From: Tritrichomonas musculus
Taxonomy: Eukaryota > Parabasalia > Tritrichomonadida > Tritrichomonadidae
DNA: 64,000 nucleotides
Assembly (NCBI GenBank): GCA_039105265.1
Contig: JAPFFF010000013.1
Location: 3,472,001 to 3,536,000 of the forward strand
Direction: 5' to 3'
How positions within the stretch are numbered: position 1 is the stretch's first letter; each line of letters opens with the position of its first letter. Below, piece after piece: positions 37,339-48,500 of this stretch. The notes beneath the pieces are model-generated. The model saw only the letters and a list, made by a program, of their open reading frames with translations. It had not been told where the DNA came from and did not search any database. The translations under genes were made by a program, and so were the position numbers.

Positions 37339-40300
37339 TTGGTCATTCATTTGAGACAATTCCAAATATTTGTCAGATTCTTGCATATTAATAAACACAC
37401 CGTCACCAGTCCTCAGCATCACTGAGTAATTGTAACAAGCCTCTCTATGTCCGAGGTCAGCTGCCATTCTATAATATCTTGCTGCCTCTTTCTTATTCTT
37501 TGCGACATGATCGCCTGCTGACATTTTTACAGCGTAATCAAACATTGCCTCGACGTGTCCTCTGTCTGCTGCCACTTTATACAGCTTCAAAGCCTCTGTT
37601 TTATCTGCTGTTACTCCGTGGCCGTAATCAAGCATTACTGCGTAATTATAAATAGACTCAAGATGGCCTTGATCAGCCGCTTTTTTAAAGTATTTCGCGG
37701 CTTCTTTCTTATCGACAGGAATGCCATCGCCGTTTCTACATCTTAGTGCATAATTGTACATGTAATCTATATTTCCTTCATCGGCCACCATCTTGAAGTA
37801 TTTGGCAGCTTCCTTCTTGTCAACAGGAACACCGATTCCGGTATCCAGAATAGTAGCCATGTTTTCCATAGAGACAACGTCGCCTTGTTCAGCGGCCATT
37901 TTGAAATAACGGGCAGCTTCTTTCTTATCGCAAGGAATTCCAAGTCCGCGATAGAGCATGATTGCATAGTTGTACATTGCTGTAACGACGCCATGAAAAG
38001 CAGCAGTCTTAAAGAAATGCGCTGCTTCTTTCAAATCAATGGGAACACCAAGACCTTTGAATAACATAATTCCGTAATAGTGAATGGCTTGCAATTGTCC
38101 ATTTTCAGCAGCTGTCTTGAAGTAACGAACGGCTTGTTCTTTGTCAACTTCAACGCCATCGCCTTCATTCATCATGACTGCGTATTTATACATGGATTCA
38201 ATGTGTCCATTATCTGCAGCAATTTTGAAATATTTGGCCGATTTAGCTTTGTCTTGTGGAATGTCTTCTGTGCCTTCATATAATTTAAGTGCGTATTCAT
38301 AGTTTGCATCTTTTTGATTGTTATTAATTGCCATTTCAAAATACTTGGCAGATTCTTCTTTATTTTTCTCAACAAATTCTTCATCTTCTAGTAGTACGTG
38401 ATACTTGTACATTGCATCTGGATGTCCTAAATCTGCTGCTTTTTTGATGTATTTGGCTGCTTCTTTCTTGTTAGCATCAACACCATCGCCTGTCTCTAAT
38501 ATCAGTCCATACCTGTAAAGAGCGCCAACATTGTCTCGATCTGCTGCCATTTTACAGTATTTGGCTGCTTCTACATTGTCTACTTCAACACCATCGCCTG
38601 TCTTTAATCTAAGAGAGTAAAAACACATGGACTCAACAAGTCCATTATCTGCTGCTTTCTTGCAATATTCAGCTGCTAATTTCTTGTCAACTTGAACACC
38701 TTGACCGTTAGCTAATATGACTGAATATTTGAACATAGCTTCGAGATCTCCATTATCTGCAGCTAGTTTGAAATATTTTGCTGATTCTTGTTTATCTACT
38801 GGAATTTCATCTGCACTGATTAACTTGTATGCATAATCAAGCATTCCTTTAACAAAGCCACCATCTGCTGCCATCTTGCAATACTTGGCTGATTCTTTCT
38901 TGTCTGATCGAATACCATCGCCCTTTTGAAGCATTACTGAATAATTATACATCGATTCAATGTGTCCTAAATCTGCTGCTTTTTGATAATAAATGGCTGC
39001 TGACTTCTTATCAAAAGGAATTCCATCGCCTTGATATAACATTTGGCCATATTTAAACATCGCTTCAACGTGTCCATTTTCAGCTGCTTTCTTATAAAAT
39101 TCAGATGATTTCTCTTTGTCTTCTCCAACACCTTCGCCTTCATAAAGCATCGTTCCATACTTATAAAGGGCATCAACTTGACCTTCAACTGCTGCTTTCT
39201 CAATATAATAAGCAGCCTTCTTCTTATCAACTTCTTGTTCTTCGCCATTGAGGCACATTAGACCATAATAGTACATCGAGTTGTCATTCACTTTCATTGA
39301 GTTCTCAAAGTACCTCAAGGCTTCTTTCTTGTTCTGCGGAATTTCATCGCCTTTGTAAAGCATCAATCCAAGTTTAAACATCGCTTCATCATTGCCTTCA
39401 TTGGCCGATAATTCATAGTACTTCGCGGCTTCTTTCTTGTCAACAGGAACTTCATTTCCGTGGTAATATTTCTCGGCCAACTTGAAGTTGTTATCATTGC
39501 TCGTGTTCGACATTAGTTCAATCTTAATTTCAGGCGTTTCTTCAGAGTGCTCAGACAAGGCATGTGTAGGTGTTTCGATGCTTTTCTTGGACTTCTTCTT
39601 CTTCATCTTGAATTGGCCAGATGAACTTGATCTTTGTAAATCTTCGGGTGAGTCTTGTGTGTCAGTCTTAGGAACTCCTAATTCGATGCTTTTCTTGGAC
39701 TTTCTTTTATGCTTTCCAGTGGATTTCTCAGTAAGAGGTGACTTGTCATCGATTGCGATGAAAGGAATGTTGTTCTCAAATGAGGCGGATCTACGCATGA
39801 AATCATTGCAGACTGATTGGGAAGACTTTATCTTAGGCTTCTTCTTGTTCTTTGTGCTTAGTTTTTCTTTCTTCGATTTTGCTTGTTCATCGTCTTTTTC
39901 ATCATCGTCCTTATTCGAGTCTGTTGACAAGCTCTTAAATGGAGACTTCTCTTGCAGTTGGAGATCGAGGTCGCATCTAGCTGAACTTGAAGGCTTGATG
40001 GCGCCCTTGGATTTCTTTTTATGCTTGGCGGTTATTTTCTCCTTGAGAGGTGAATCTTCATTCAATTCTTCAGTCTCTTTAATGGCATCCATTGATTGGC
40101 TCTTCTTCTCTTCCTTGCCAAGCTCTTCCAATTCGTTTCGGATAAAATCGGAGGACTTAATGGAGCTCTTCGACTTCTTCTTGTTCTTGGAACTTAGTCT
40201 CTTACTAGAGTGTCTCGTGTTTTCTTCATCTTCTTCGTCTTTAAAAAATTTGATTGTATTTGTGAACGATAAAAACCGCTCTTTTTCGGCGGTTTCTGTA

Positions 40301-41160
40301 ATAAATTCAGAATCAATTATTAACTCTTCACAAATCTTTGAAAAAGTGGGACGATTCGATGGTTCTTGTGACCAACATTTTTCGATCAACTTTTTCAATG
40401 GGGCGGATATTGAAAAATTGAATTCGGGTCTTTCGCCATTTTTAAGCTTGTCAAGAACTTCGTCATAGGAACAATTATTAAAAGGCTCTTCACCAGACAC
40501 GATTTGATATGCTATCATTGAAAATGAATAAACATCGCCAGCTTTTGAATATTGGGAATCAAATATAACTTCTGGAGGTAAATAAATAATAGTGCGTTTG
40601 TCTTTTGTATTGGATTCTAAGTAATTATTTTGATATTGTCGGTTAAGTTTCTTAAATAAAAAGTCAGTTATTATCGGATTATATTGATCATTGATAAGTA
40701 TGTTATTTGGCTTTAAATGGCCATGAATAATCTTATTGCAATGTAAATGTGACATTGCCGCAGATATGATATAAAGATGAATTAATTTTTGGGTATCATT
40801 ATAATTTATGTCTGAGTTTCCTTCCTTTGCGGATTTAATATATTCGGTTAGAGATCCTTTTGTTTCATATCCGGTCAATATTACGGGTTTGGGGTTTCCT
40901 TGGAAGTCTTTATGACTAAATCCAATAAATTTTGAAACGTATGGATAATCAATTTTCGGAATGCTGTTTATCTCATGCGCAATATTCTTGTTGATCTTTT
41001 GTATATAGTCGTTATCTTCTAAAGATGCTCGAAAAATTTTTGCTGATGATATCAACCCTGTTTTCTTATCTTTTGCTTGAAAAACTTCTGCATGTGGTCC
41101 TTCCCCAATTTTATCGAGGAGGTCTAATTGATTTAGATCAAAAGAATATTCTTGATCCAT
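37336..41160 (-). CDS. Sel1-repeat protein with N-terminal (pseudo)kinase domain
   Basis: 1274 aa from the ATG at 41160 (MDQEYSFDLNQLDLL). A longer in-frame reading adds about 45 residues, but an initiator-like TCACT lies 6 nt before this ATG. Residues about 10-280 are a TKL-type kinase fold: IGEGPHAEVFQAKD glycine loop, SSAKIF lysine, IHGHLKPNNIL where HRDLK is expected, TDFLF where DFG is expected, IYLPPEV, and AGDVYSFSMIAYQIVSGEEPF. Loss of the HRD aspartate and of the DFG glycine suggests a pseudokinase. Residues about 281-555 are Ser/Lys-rich low complexity. Residues about 560-1265 hold about 20 Sel1 repeats of 36 residues (for example VPVDKKEAAKYFKMAADEG), a TPR-like scaffold. It probably acts as a signalling scaffold. 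No membrane segment is seen. Confidence 0.93.
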   Translation of the reverse strand: MDQEYSFDLNQLDLLDKIGEGPHAEVFQAKDKKTGLISSAKIFRASLEDNDYIQKINKNIAHEINSIPKIDYPYVSKFIGFSHKDFQGNPKPVILTGYETKGSLTEYIKSAKEGNSDINYNDTQKLIHLYIISAAMSHLHCNKIIHGHLKPNNILINDQYNPIITDFLFKKLNRQYQNNYLESNTKDKRTIIYLPPEVIFDSQYSKAGDVYSFSMIAYQIVSGEEPFNNCSYDEVLDKLKNGERPEFNFSISAPLKKLIEKCWSQEPSNRPTFSKICEELIIDSEFITETAEKERFLSFTNTIKFFKDEEDEENTRHSSKRLSSKNKKKSKSSIKSSDFIRNELEELGKEEKKSQSMDAIKETEELNEDSPLKEKITAKHKKKSKGAIKPSSSARCDLDLQLQEKSPFKSLSTDSNKDDDEKDDEQAKSKKEKLSTKNKKKPKIKSSQSVCNDFMRRSASFENNIPFIAIDDKSPLTEKSTGKHKRKSKKSIELGVPKTDTQDSPEDLQRSSSSGQFKMKKKKSKKSIETPTHALSEHSEETPEIKIELMSNTSNDNNFKLAEKYYHGNEVPVDKKEAAKYYELSANEGNDEAMFKLGLMLYKGDEIPQNKKEALRYFENSMKVNDNSMYYYGLMCLNGEEQEVDKKKAAYYIEKAAVEGQVDALYKYGTMLYEGEGVGEDKEKSSEFYKKAAENGHVEAMFKYGQMLYQGDGIPFDKKSAAIYYQKAADLGHIESMYNYSVMLQKGDGIRSDKKESAKYCKMAADGGFVKGMLDYAYKLISADEIPVDKQESAKYFKLAADNGDLEAMFKYSVILANGQGVQVDKKLAAEYCKKAADNGLVESMCFYSLRLKTGDGVEVDNVEAAKYCKMAADRDNVGALYRYGLILETGDGVDANKKEAAKYIKKAADLGHPDAMYKYHVLLEDEEFVEKNKEESAKYFEMAINNNQKDANYEYALKLYEGTEDIPQDKAKSAKYFKIAADNGHIESMYKYAVMMNEGDGVEVDKEQAVRYFKTAAENGQLQAIHYYGIMLFKGLGVPIDLKEAAHFFKTAAFHGVVTAMYNYAIMLYRGLGIPCDKKEAARYFKMAAEQGDVVSMENMATILDTGIGVPVDKKEAAKYFKMVADEGNIDYMYNYALRCRNGDGIPVDKKEAAKYFKKAADQGHLESIYNYAVMLDYGHGVTADKTEALKLYKVAADRGHVEAMFDYAVKMSAGDHVAKNKKEAARYYRMAADLGHREACYNYSVMLRTGDGVFINMQESDKYLELSQMNDQ

Positions 41161-41163
41161 ATT

Positions 41164-41168
41164 AGTGA
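41164..41168 (-). promoter_or_regulatory. Initiator-like element (TCACT) deciding the start
   Basis: Minus-strand TCACT with +1 A at 41166 leaves a 6-nt leader to the ATG at 41160. It argues against the longer reading that begins upstream. Confidence 0.5.
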
Positions 41169-44007
41169 GAACGAAAATTAATAAATTAAATATTCTCTTA
41201 AAAAGTTTGGGTGTTGAATAGAAACCACAACAATCGTTCACAAAAAGTTTAATTATAATGTTTTTATTTGTGAGAATAAATAAATTATCTTTATTCAATT
41301 ATTTTCTGAAAAATTGTGAAGTTCCGATGATAATAATTGAGCCTGAATTGATAGAAAAAAGGTTGGTTAATTAAATAATAATATTAGCATATGATGTCAT
41401 ATATTATTTTAAAAAAGCATTGAAGAATTTTTTGATAACTTTTTGATATGGAAACTTTTTTTTTTTAATTAAAAAATATTTTGAATCAAATAGCCGTACA
41501 TTTCAAAGTATATTTGGCACAAAGAAAAATGTATATTTTTTAAGAATTAAAATCACATCTTTTTTCGAAATATGCTTTAAAAAAAAAAGTCTCGAAAATT
41601 TTACATTTCTATGAAAAAATGAAGGAACAATGAAATTTTATAAATTTGACTTTTATTCTTTCAAAATTGAAGCAACAATAAAAATCTATTTATCTTTATT
41701 TTTTATCTTCAACAACGCAGATATTTCTCTCTATTATTAATACTCAATTAACTTTCACTTCAATTCCAGCTGAGGAAAATTTTTCTAATGAATGGATTTA
41801 TAATATATTTTTTTTGTTACGGCTTTATTTGATTATATGAGAAGAATGACCTAAGTCTTGATCGATGCCCGTTATGATGTCTGTAATCTTCGAGAATTTA
41901 TAAGATATTAAAATTTTGTAGTAAAATAATATAATATAAATAAAAATTTTTTATTCAAATTTTTCTATAAATTTTTTCAATTTTTTTTAATTTTGTAAAA
42001 GCCTCATTTTTTAATGTTTTCCATTTTCTTGCTTTTGTGATTAATAAATCCAAAATATTATTTTATTTTAAAATAATGTAATATTATTTATATGCGAATA
42101 TTACTTCAAGCATTTGCTTAATGACTAAGTAGATAATGGATTATTTGAGAGTTGGGAATAATTCATGAAAAACTAATTGATAGCTACTATATTTAATACA
42201 TCATTGTGTTGCCTTAATAATTTTTCATTTATCTTTTATTGATTACTAATCAATTATTAGAAATTATTTGTAAAATGTAATTTGTAGCCTTTACTTTTTT
42301 CACATTACAAAATCCTTAACGTAACTTTTTAACGTTTATATTCTTTAATCCCTATTTTGGTTGTTGTATTTGCATATTTTTGGTAAAAATATCAAGTTTT
42401 CAAATTAAATTTTATTAAAAAAATCAATGAGCAGATAAAATTAAAATTTTGAGGCACTTAAGTTTATATTTTATATAATCGCTTTTTAGTTTTGGTTTTA
42501 TATGTTAAAAAGAAATTAAAAGTTTATAAAACAATACTATAATAGTAAATAATCTAGAAATCTTGAGTAATGTGAATTGGTTAGCTCACAGAGTGATTAT
42601 ATGCTTTTTATAAAATGGTCAATCATTTCACCTTTACAAACTTTTATATTATTGATTTTGAGAGTATTAAACGATATAAAAGCAATAATATTCTAATTTG
42701 AAACTAATTAATATATGTTTATTATTAACAATATCAAGTAAAGATATTAAAATTTGACTTTGACTTCATCTCATTGACTTGAAATTGATAAAAGAGAAAA
42801 AGTGATATTTTTTTAGACGATAACTTTCGATATCATTTGCCATGTTGAAGTTGACATCAATTCAACGTTTGACAAAGTTAACAATGGGGAGCTTTTAAAC
42901 GGTCGAAACGTTATCAATTTTATCGATGTTGACAATCCCTGTAAATAAGAGTAATATCAATCGAAAACCAGAGAAATATGGAAGCATTTTTTAAATTTGT
43001 TTATTATAGAAAAACATTTTTATTTGGTCATAAGAAAAACAACTATAGAGAGCTTTTTAAAAAACTTTCTAGTATAAAAAGATATCAAATTAATACCTTA
43101 ATATATTAATAAAATAAATTAAATCAAAAAATGCTGACTATAATTTCATATCTAAACATGATATGGATCGCTGTGGGTGGTTTTAATTGCTTTAAAAAAA
43201 ACTATTCAATTTGAGTGAATTTTGAATGAATGGAGTCCATTTTTGAAAAAGTGCATTTTTTTGACCTCAACAAATTGTTGGAGAAGCTATTGAATATTAT
43301 GTATTAGATTTCATGGGGAAAGCTCAAGCAGAATTTCTAGATAACGTCTTATATTTGGTGCTTCAGATAAAATAACAAATATAAGGCATTTCAAATATTA
43401 CAAAAAAATATACAATTGCCTTAGCTTTTTCAAATTTACGTTTAATTAATTATCTCTTTCATGCTTAAGAAAAAAAATTACTACATCTCTGTTTGTTATT
43501 TTTTTCCTCTAAATTTACACTTTCTTCAAAGGATGATTATGATTTCTGAACTATCAAATAAAACAAAAAAGAAAACTTCACTTTTCATACCCCATAGGGA
43601 TTCAAAAGTTGGAAAAGTGAAGTTTTTTATTATTATTATTTTCGAAATTTCCTGATTTAAAATAGAAAAATCAATTGTAAATAGGAGCCAAATATTCTTT
43701 TACTTTTATTCTTCATTTGTCTTTATTTACTTTAGAATAATAGGAATTCAAAAAATCATAAAAAATGCTTTATATCTACAAATTGTTCACAAATATCAAA
43801 GTCAGATTTGTTAAACTGCAATGGGTTCACAAGTAGAACAAATATTTATCATTTGCTTCATAAATGTGAATATTTTTTGTGTATCACATTTATGATATTT
43901 GAAATTCGGTACACCCATGTTTTGTCTGTGAAAACCAGTTTTAAGGATTGTGTTGTTTAATATTATTTGTTACTTTTTCTTTACAACTTAGAGTCACTGA
44001 TTAAAAT
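41169..44007. other. Long gene-free AT-rich stretch
   Basis: About 2.8 kb without a credible gene. A 43-codon frame near 42818-42949 (FDIICHVEVDINSTFDKVN) looks mildly protein-like but is too short to claim. One strong hairpin at 43572-43626 is listed separately. Confidence 0.55.
43572..43626. repeat. 15-bp perfect hairpin (AAAACTTCACTTTTC)
   Basis: AAAACTTCACTTTTC at 43572-43586 is the exact reverse complement of 43612-43626, with a 25-nt loop that is locally richer in G/C (TACCCCATAGGG). Chance is unlikely for a 15-bp perfect stem, though the region is AT-rich. Confidence 0.75.
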
Positions 44008-44454
44008 ATGATTATTTATAATGAGGCATTGCCAGTCCTTGAAAACATGTTGACAACCAAAGTCGCTAAAGAATTTCAAATTGTCACAAAAGAAGTCTTT
44101 TCAAATGCAGGTTAAGTCGTAGGTCCGACAATTCAAAAAGTAAATCAACCTGATTTATCATGGGAAATAACAAGGCAGCATTTATCAGGTAAACACCACA
44201 TTTATTGCCTCAAAAGTTAGGTACTAGTGACTTAGCAAGAATTATCTGTAAGCATTGTTTCAGGAATAAAAGGTGCCAATCACATCAAATCTATTTTTAA
44301 TGAATCCATCTATGACTTCCTTGAAAACACTTCAAGATTAGAAAGTAAACATCAAATAATTACAAACAAACGTTATGTTGACTCTGATGCAGATGCATTA
44401 ATAACACAAATCAAAAGGGCTTATTACATTCTCCCAATATGTGCTCTTTTATAA
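44008..44454 (+). pseudogene. Decayed ORF, about 148 codons, unknown family
   Basis: One frame from an ATG runs 148 codons to a stop and has about three internal stops, yet reads as protein-like throughout: NEALPVLENMLTTKVAKEF near the start, KVNQPDLSWEITRQHLSG in the middle, and KGANHIKSIFNESIYDFLEN then KRYVDSDADALITQIKRAYY near the end. The amphipathic helices and low Ile/Phe/Lys bias set it apart from the flanks. No family is recognised, so it could be a dead host gene or part of a dead element. Confidence 0.45.
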
Positions 44455-44553
44455 TGATAAAATGTCCAGAATTATTCCCAGTCATGGCGTGTAGTTGTAT
44501 ACGTTAGGCTGTGAGTCCTAAATGGCTGCCCAGACCTAACCGCACCTACGATA

Positions 44554-44871
44554 TCACTGGGGATAGTAATAAGCAAAAAAAATATATGATAGATAATTTA
44601 TTCTTATTTTTTTTCTATATATTGCATCAAATTTTGAGTCATATTTGTCATCTAAATCAAGTGTTATGTCTTCAACAAGCATGTCATAACCTATATATGT
44701 ATTTTCTTTCCCATAAATTTCATCCATATACAATTCATTATCGCCAGCGCTATGGTTATAAGTTATTAATCTAACATAATGTTGTTTCTGATTCTTATCT
44801 GTCCAAATTAACAAATATTCACCATCTTCTACAGGTGCAACATCAAATGTAGTGGCTTCTACTTGAAACAT
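44554..44871 (-). CDS. Hypothetical protein, 105 aa, probably a gene fragment
   Basis: The frame is open for another 18 codons upstream of the ATG at 44871 without another ATG (IYFSFYYGDN precedes it), so the visible ORF may be the 3' part of a larger gene whose start is lost. The content is acidic with mixed strands: EDGEYLLIWTDKNQKQHYVR, GDNELYMDEIYG, MLVEDITLDLDDKYDSKF, ending in an aromatic FFAYYYPQ. No domain is recognised. It overlaps nothing and lies just right of the decayed ORF on the other strand. A G/C-richer stretch from 44485 to 44570 follows its 3' end. Confidence 0.4.
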   Translation of the reverse strand: MFQVEATTFDVAPVEDGEYLLIWTDKNQKQHYVRLITYNHSAGDNELYMDEIYGKENTYIGYDMLVEDITLDLDDKYDSKFDAIYRKKIRINYLSYIFFAYYYPQ

Positions 44872-45501
44872 GTTATCACCATAATAAAAACTAAAATATA
44901 TCGAATGAGATTCAGTAATGTTCTACATAATTTTTAAACATCATAATTTAGTTTGATATATAATATAAAACAATTCATGAAACACATTTTGTAATAAATT
45001 AACAATGTTAAATAAATTCAAAAAAATTTTAATTGCAAATGAAAAAGTGATTTTTAACGGTTATCTAAGAGATAGTAAGATCTAACCTAGAAAAATAGTG
45101 GTTATTCTCATAAGCAATTATTATTACATTTATACATTTTACTTCTTTGTATCCGTCGAGAAGCTAAAAACTTATTGAACACCCTATATAAAATATCAAT
45201 ATTTTAAAGAAGCATTTTTTAATTATTTAAATAAATAAAATAAAAAATCAAAAGTTATATTTAAAATGCTAGTTTAATAAGAAATTTCTTAATTTTAGAA
45301 CTTGAGTGAACATCATTAATTTTCATAACTTAAAATATGAAAGTGAAAACTAATATTGCACTAATGAATTATGATGTTTGGATGAATCCATGTATATATG
45401 TTAAAAGTCATCCCTTTCGATTCAAATCCTATTTCTTGGGCCCAGAGTTTAATCCTTTACCGACATATTTTTATTTTATATTTATTTTAATTTACTTTTA
45501 T
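44872..45501. other. Intergenic, no gene seen
   Basis: Mostly AT-rich. An 87-codon plus-strand frame that overlaps the 3' end of the next gene from 45337 was judged a shadow. No RNA gene was recognised. Confidence 0.5.
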
Positions 45502-48500
45502 TTAAATTTCAAAACTAAATCCTTCATAAAACATTTTCGAAATCTTTGGAATTTTCGAACTTTGAATAGAATTACCAATATATTCAATATCATTGATTGA
45601 TTTAGAAAGAATAGGTTTCAATTTATGATTATAAAGGAAATCAATATTGCGATAATATTCATATTGTGATTCAAAATATTTTTCATCATATAATTGCATA
45701 TCTGAGATCTTTTTACAGACTTTAAATGCTAATTCTTTATTTGATCCTGATCTCTCTTCTACTTCTTCTTTGATAATATCCAAATAAAAACCATATCTCT
45801 TAAGTAATGCCAAACACAACAATTTCATTGATGGTTGAAAAGCTCCCTCATTTACTGACCGTATCAATAATTTAATTGATTCGTCGATGCTATTTTTAAT
45901 AGGATCTTCATATAAATAAAGATGTGCCAAATTATACATACTCAGTATATCATTTTTCTGATGAATTGCTTCTTTAAAATAATCAATGGACAATCCAAGG
46001 TTCTTCGTAACTACTTCATTAAAACCGTTTTTATAGAGTATGCCTAAGTTGTTTTTAGCTTGTTTAATATTGAACGATGATGCTTCTTTATAGTAATGAA
46101 TAGCTTTATCTATATCTCTTTTTGCATACTTACCAGCATGATAGATACAACCAACAAAAAAATTGGCAGGAGTAAATCCATTTATTGATGAAAGTGTAAT
46201 CAAATATATTCCTTTTTTAATATCTCTAGCAACTGATTGGCCACCGAAATATTTTAATCCAAGATCAAATTGTGCTACTGAATGATTTTTATTTGCGGCG
46301 AGTGTATAATAATGAATAGATTTATTAATATCTTTTGCGACATATTCTCCTTTGCCATATATTAATCCGAGACTGTATTGTGCATTAGAATAATTTTGAC
46401 TTGAAGCGAGTGTGAAATAATGAATTGCTTTATTCATATCTCTTGCAACATATTGTCCTTTATAGTAAATAACACCAAGATTAAATTGTGCTTTTGAGTG
46501 ATTTTGATTTGCAGCTAGCATATAATAATGAATTGCTTTATCAATATTTTGCGCTACATGCAGTCCTGCATAATAAATAGCACCAAGACCAAATTGCGCC
46601 TTTGAATTATTTTGATTCGCTGCGAGTGTATAATAATGAATTGCTTTATTTATATCTTTTGCCACATATTGTCCATTTTTATAGATTAATCCAAGATTAA
46701 ATTGTGCATCTGAATGGTTTTGATTTGCAGCCAGCGTAAAATAATTAATTGCCTTATTAATATCTTTCGTAACATATTGATTATCGAAATAAAATATTCC
46801 AAGAATAAATTGAGCATCTGAATTATTTTGATTTGCAGCTAGCGTAAAATAATGAATTGTTTTGTCTATATCTTTTGTGACATATTTCCCTTCATAATAA
46901 ATAAATCCAAGATAAAAAAGCGCATCTGAATTATTTTGATTTGCAGCAAGTTCAAAATAATGAAAAGCTTTATTTATATCTTTTGTCACATTTTGTCCTT
47001 CATAATAAATTAATCCAAGACTAAATTGTGCTTCTGGATCATTCTGGTCTGCAGAAAGTTTAAAATAATGAATTGCTTTATTTATATCCTTTATAACATA
47101 TTGATTATTGTTATAAATTAACCCAAGATTAAATTGCGCTCCTGCATGATTTTGATTTGCAGCGAGCGTAAAGTAACAAATCGCTTTATTTATATCTTTC
47201 GTAGCATATTTTCCAAAAAAATAAATTTGCCCAAGAGCAAATTGAGCATTTGAATTATTTTGATTTGCAGCGAGGGTAAAATAATAAATAGCCTTATTTA
47301 TATCTTTCTTAACATATTTTCCAATATAATAAATTGATCCGAGATTATATTGTGCATGTTGATTTTTTAGATTCGCAGAAAGTGTATAATAATAAATTGC
47401 TTTATTCATATCTTTTTTGACATACTCCCCTTTTTCATAAGTCACACCAAGGTTATATTGTGCGTTTGAATTATTTTGATCTGCAACAAGCATGCAGTAT
47501 CCAATCGCTTTTTTCATATTCGGCACCAAGTATTGAATATTTTTCTGAGATTTTACATAAATTTGTTTATAATTATATGAAAAGATAATATTGTTGTGCA
47601 CATCTTTCCATATAATGCAACCATTTTTGTAAATGTTTAATAGATATTTTTGAATACCTGCATCTTGATACTCTGCAACCATAAACAGATAAAAAGTATA
47701 AATATCACTTTCATAGTTTATTTTTGTTTTTATTTCATTTATATTAAATACAATTGAGAAGAATTGAATAAAAAATTGATCGATTAATTTTGAGATACTT
47801 GGACGATCATCTTCATTTGAACTAGCGCATTTAATAAACATTTCATAAATTTTTGAAAGTTCTTTATGATTACTTTTTAAGAGGATATTTGATACCATTT
47901 TCCAAAGTGAATAAATATCTGCTTTATATGTGAACGGCTTTCTATTTAATATTTCTGGTGCAAGATATTCTGTCATAAAATTTTCTGTAATATTTGGATT
48001 TGAATTGAGTGATGAGCTTTTTATCATTCGATCAAAATCTATAAGGTAGACTGTATTATTTTCATCAACAATAATGTTATTAGGCTTCAAATCTCGATAA
48101 ATATAACCATTGCAATGAAGGTATGCAACAATTATCATCATTTCAAATATGATTTTCATTGTAGCTTTTAGCGATTTTCTTGAAAAATCAATTTCACACA
48201 GCATTCTTCCTTCCAAGTATTCTATAATTAAGCAATTACATGACAAATAATGAGCAGCACCTAAATATCTTGGAAGAAGAGGATGCTTAATATTGAGATA
48301 ATTATTATGCTCACGTTCAAACAACTTTTTCTCTTCTTCTGTTTTCGAAAACATCTTCATTAAACATATCATCTCTTTTTGGATCAGATATACTAAATAA
48401 AGTGACGATGAACTACCCTTACTATATAACATAAGATCAATATATTTTTCAGAACTTATATCATCATCTTTAATTCCACTAATTAAATATTCATCGAAAT

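Noticed and set aside
39482-40468. 328-codon open frame on the plus strand
   Set aside because: Antisense to the Ser/Lys-rich low-complexity part of the Sel1 pseudokinase; the Phe/Leu/Ser-rich content is what the complement of that sequence gives.
42818-42949. 43-codon protein-like frame (VEVDINSTFDKVNNGELL)
   Set aside because: Too short and without a start or known family; could be a relic but not supportable.
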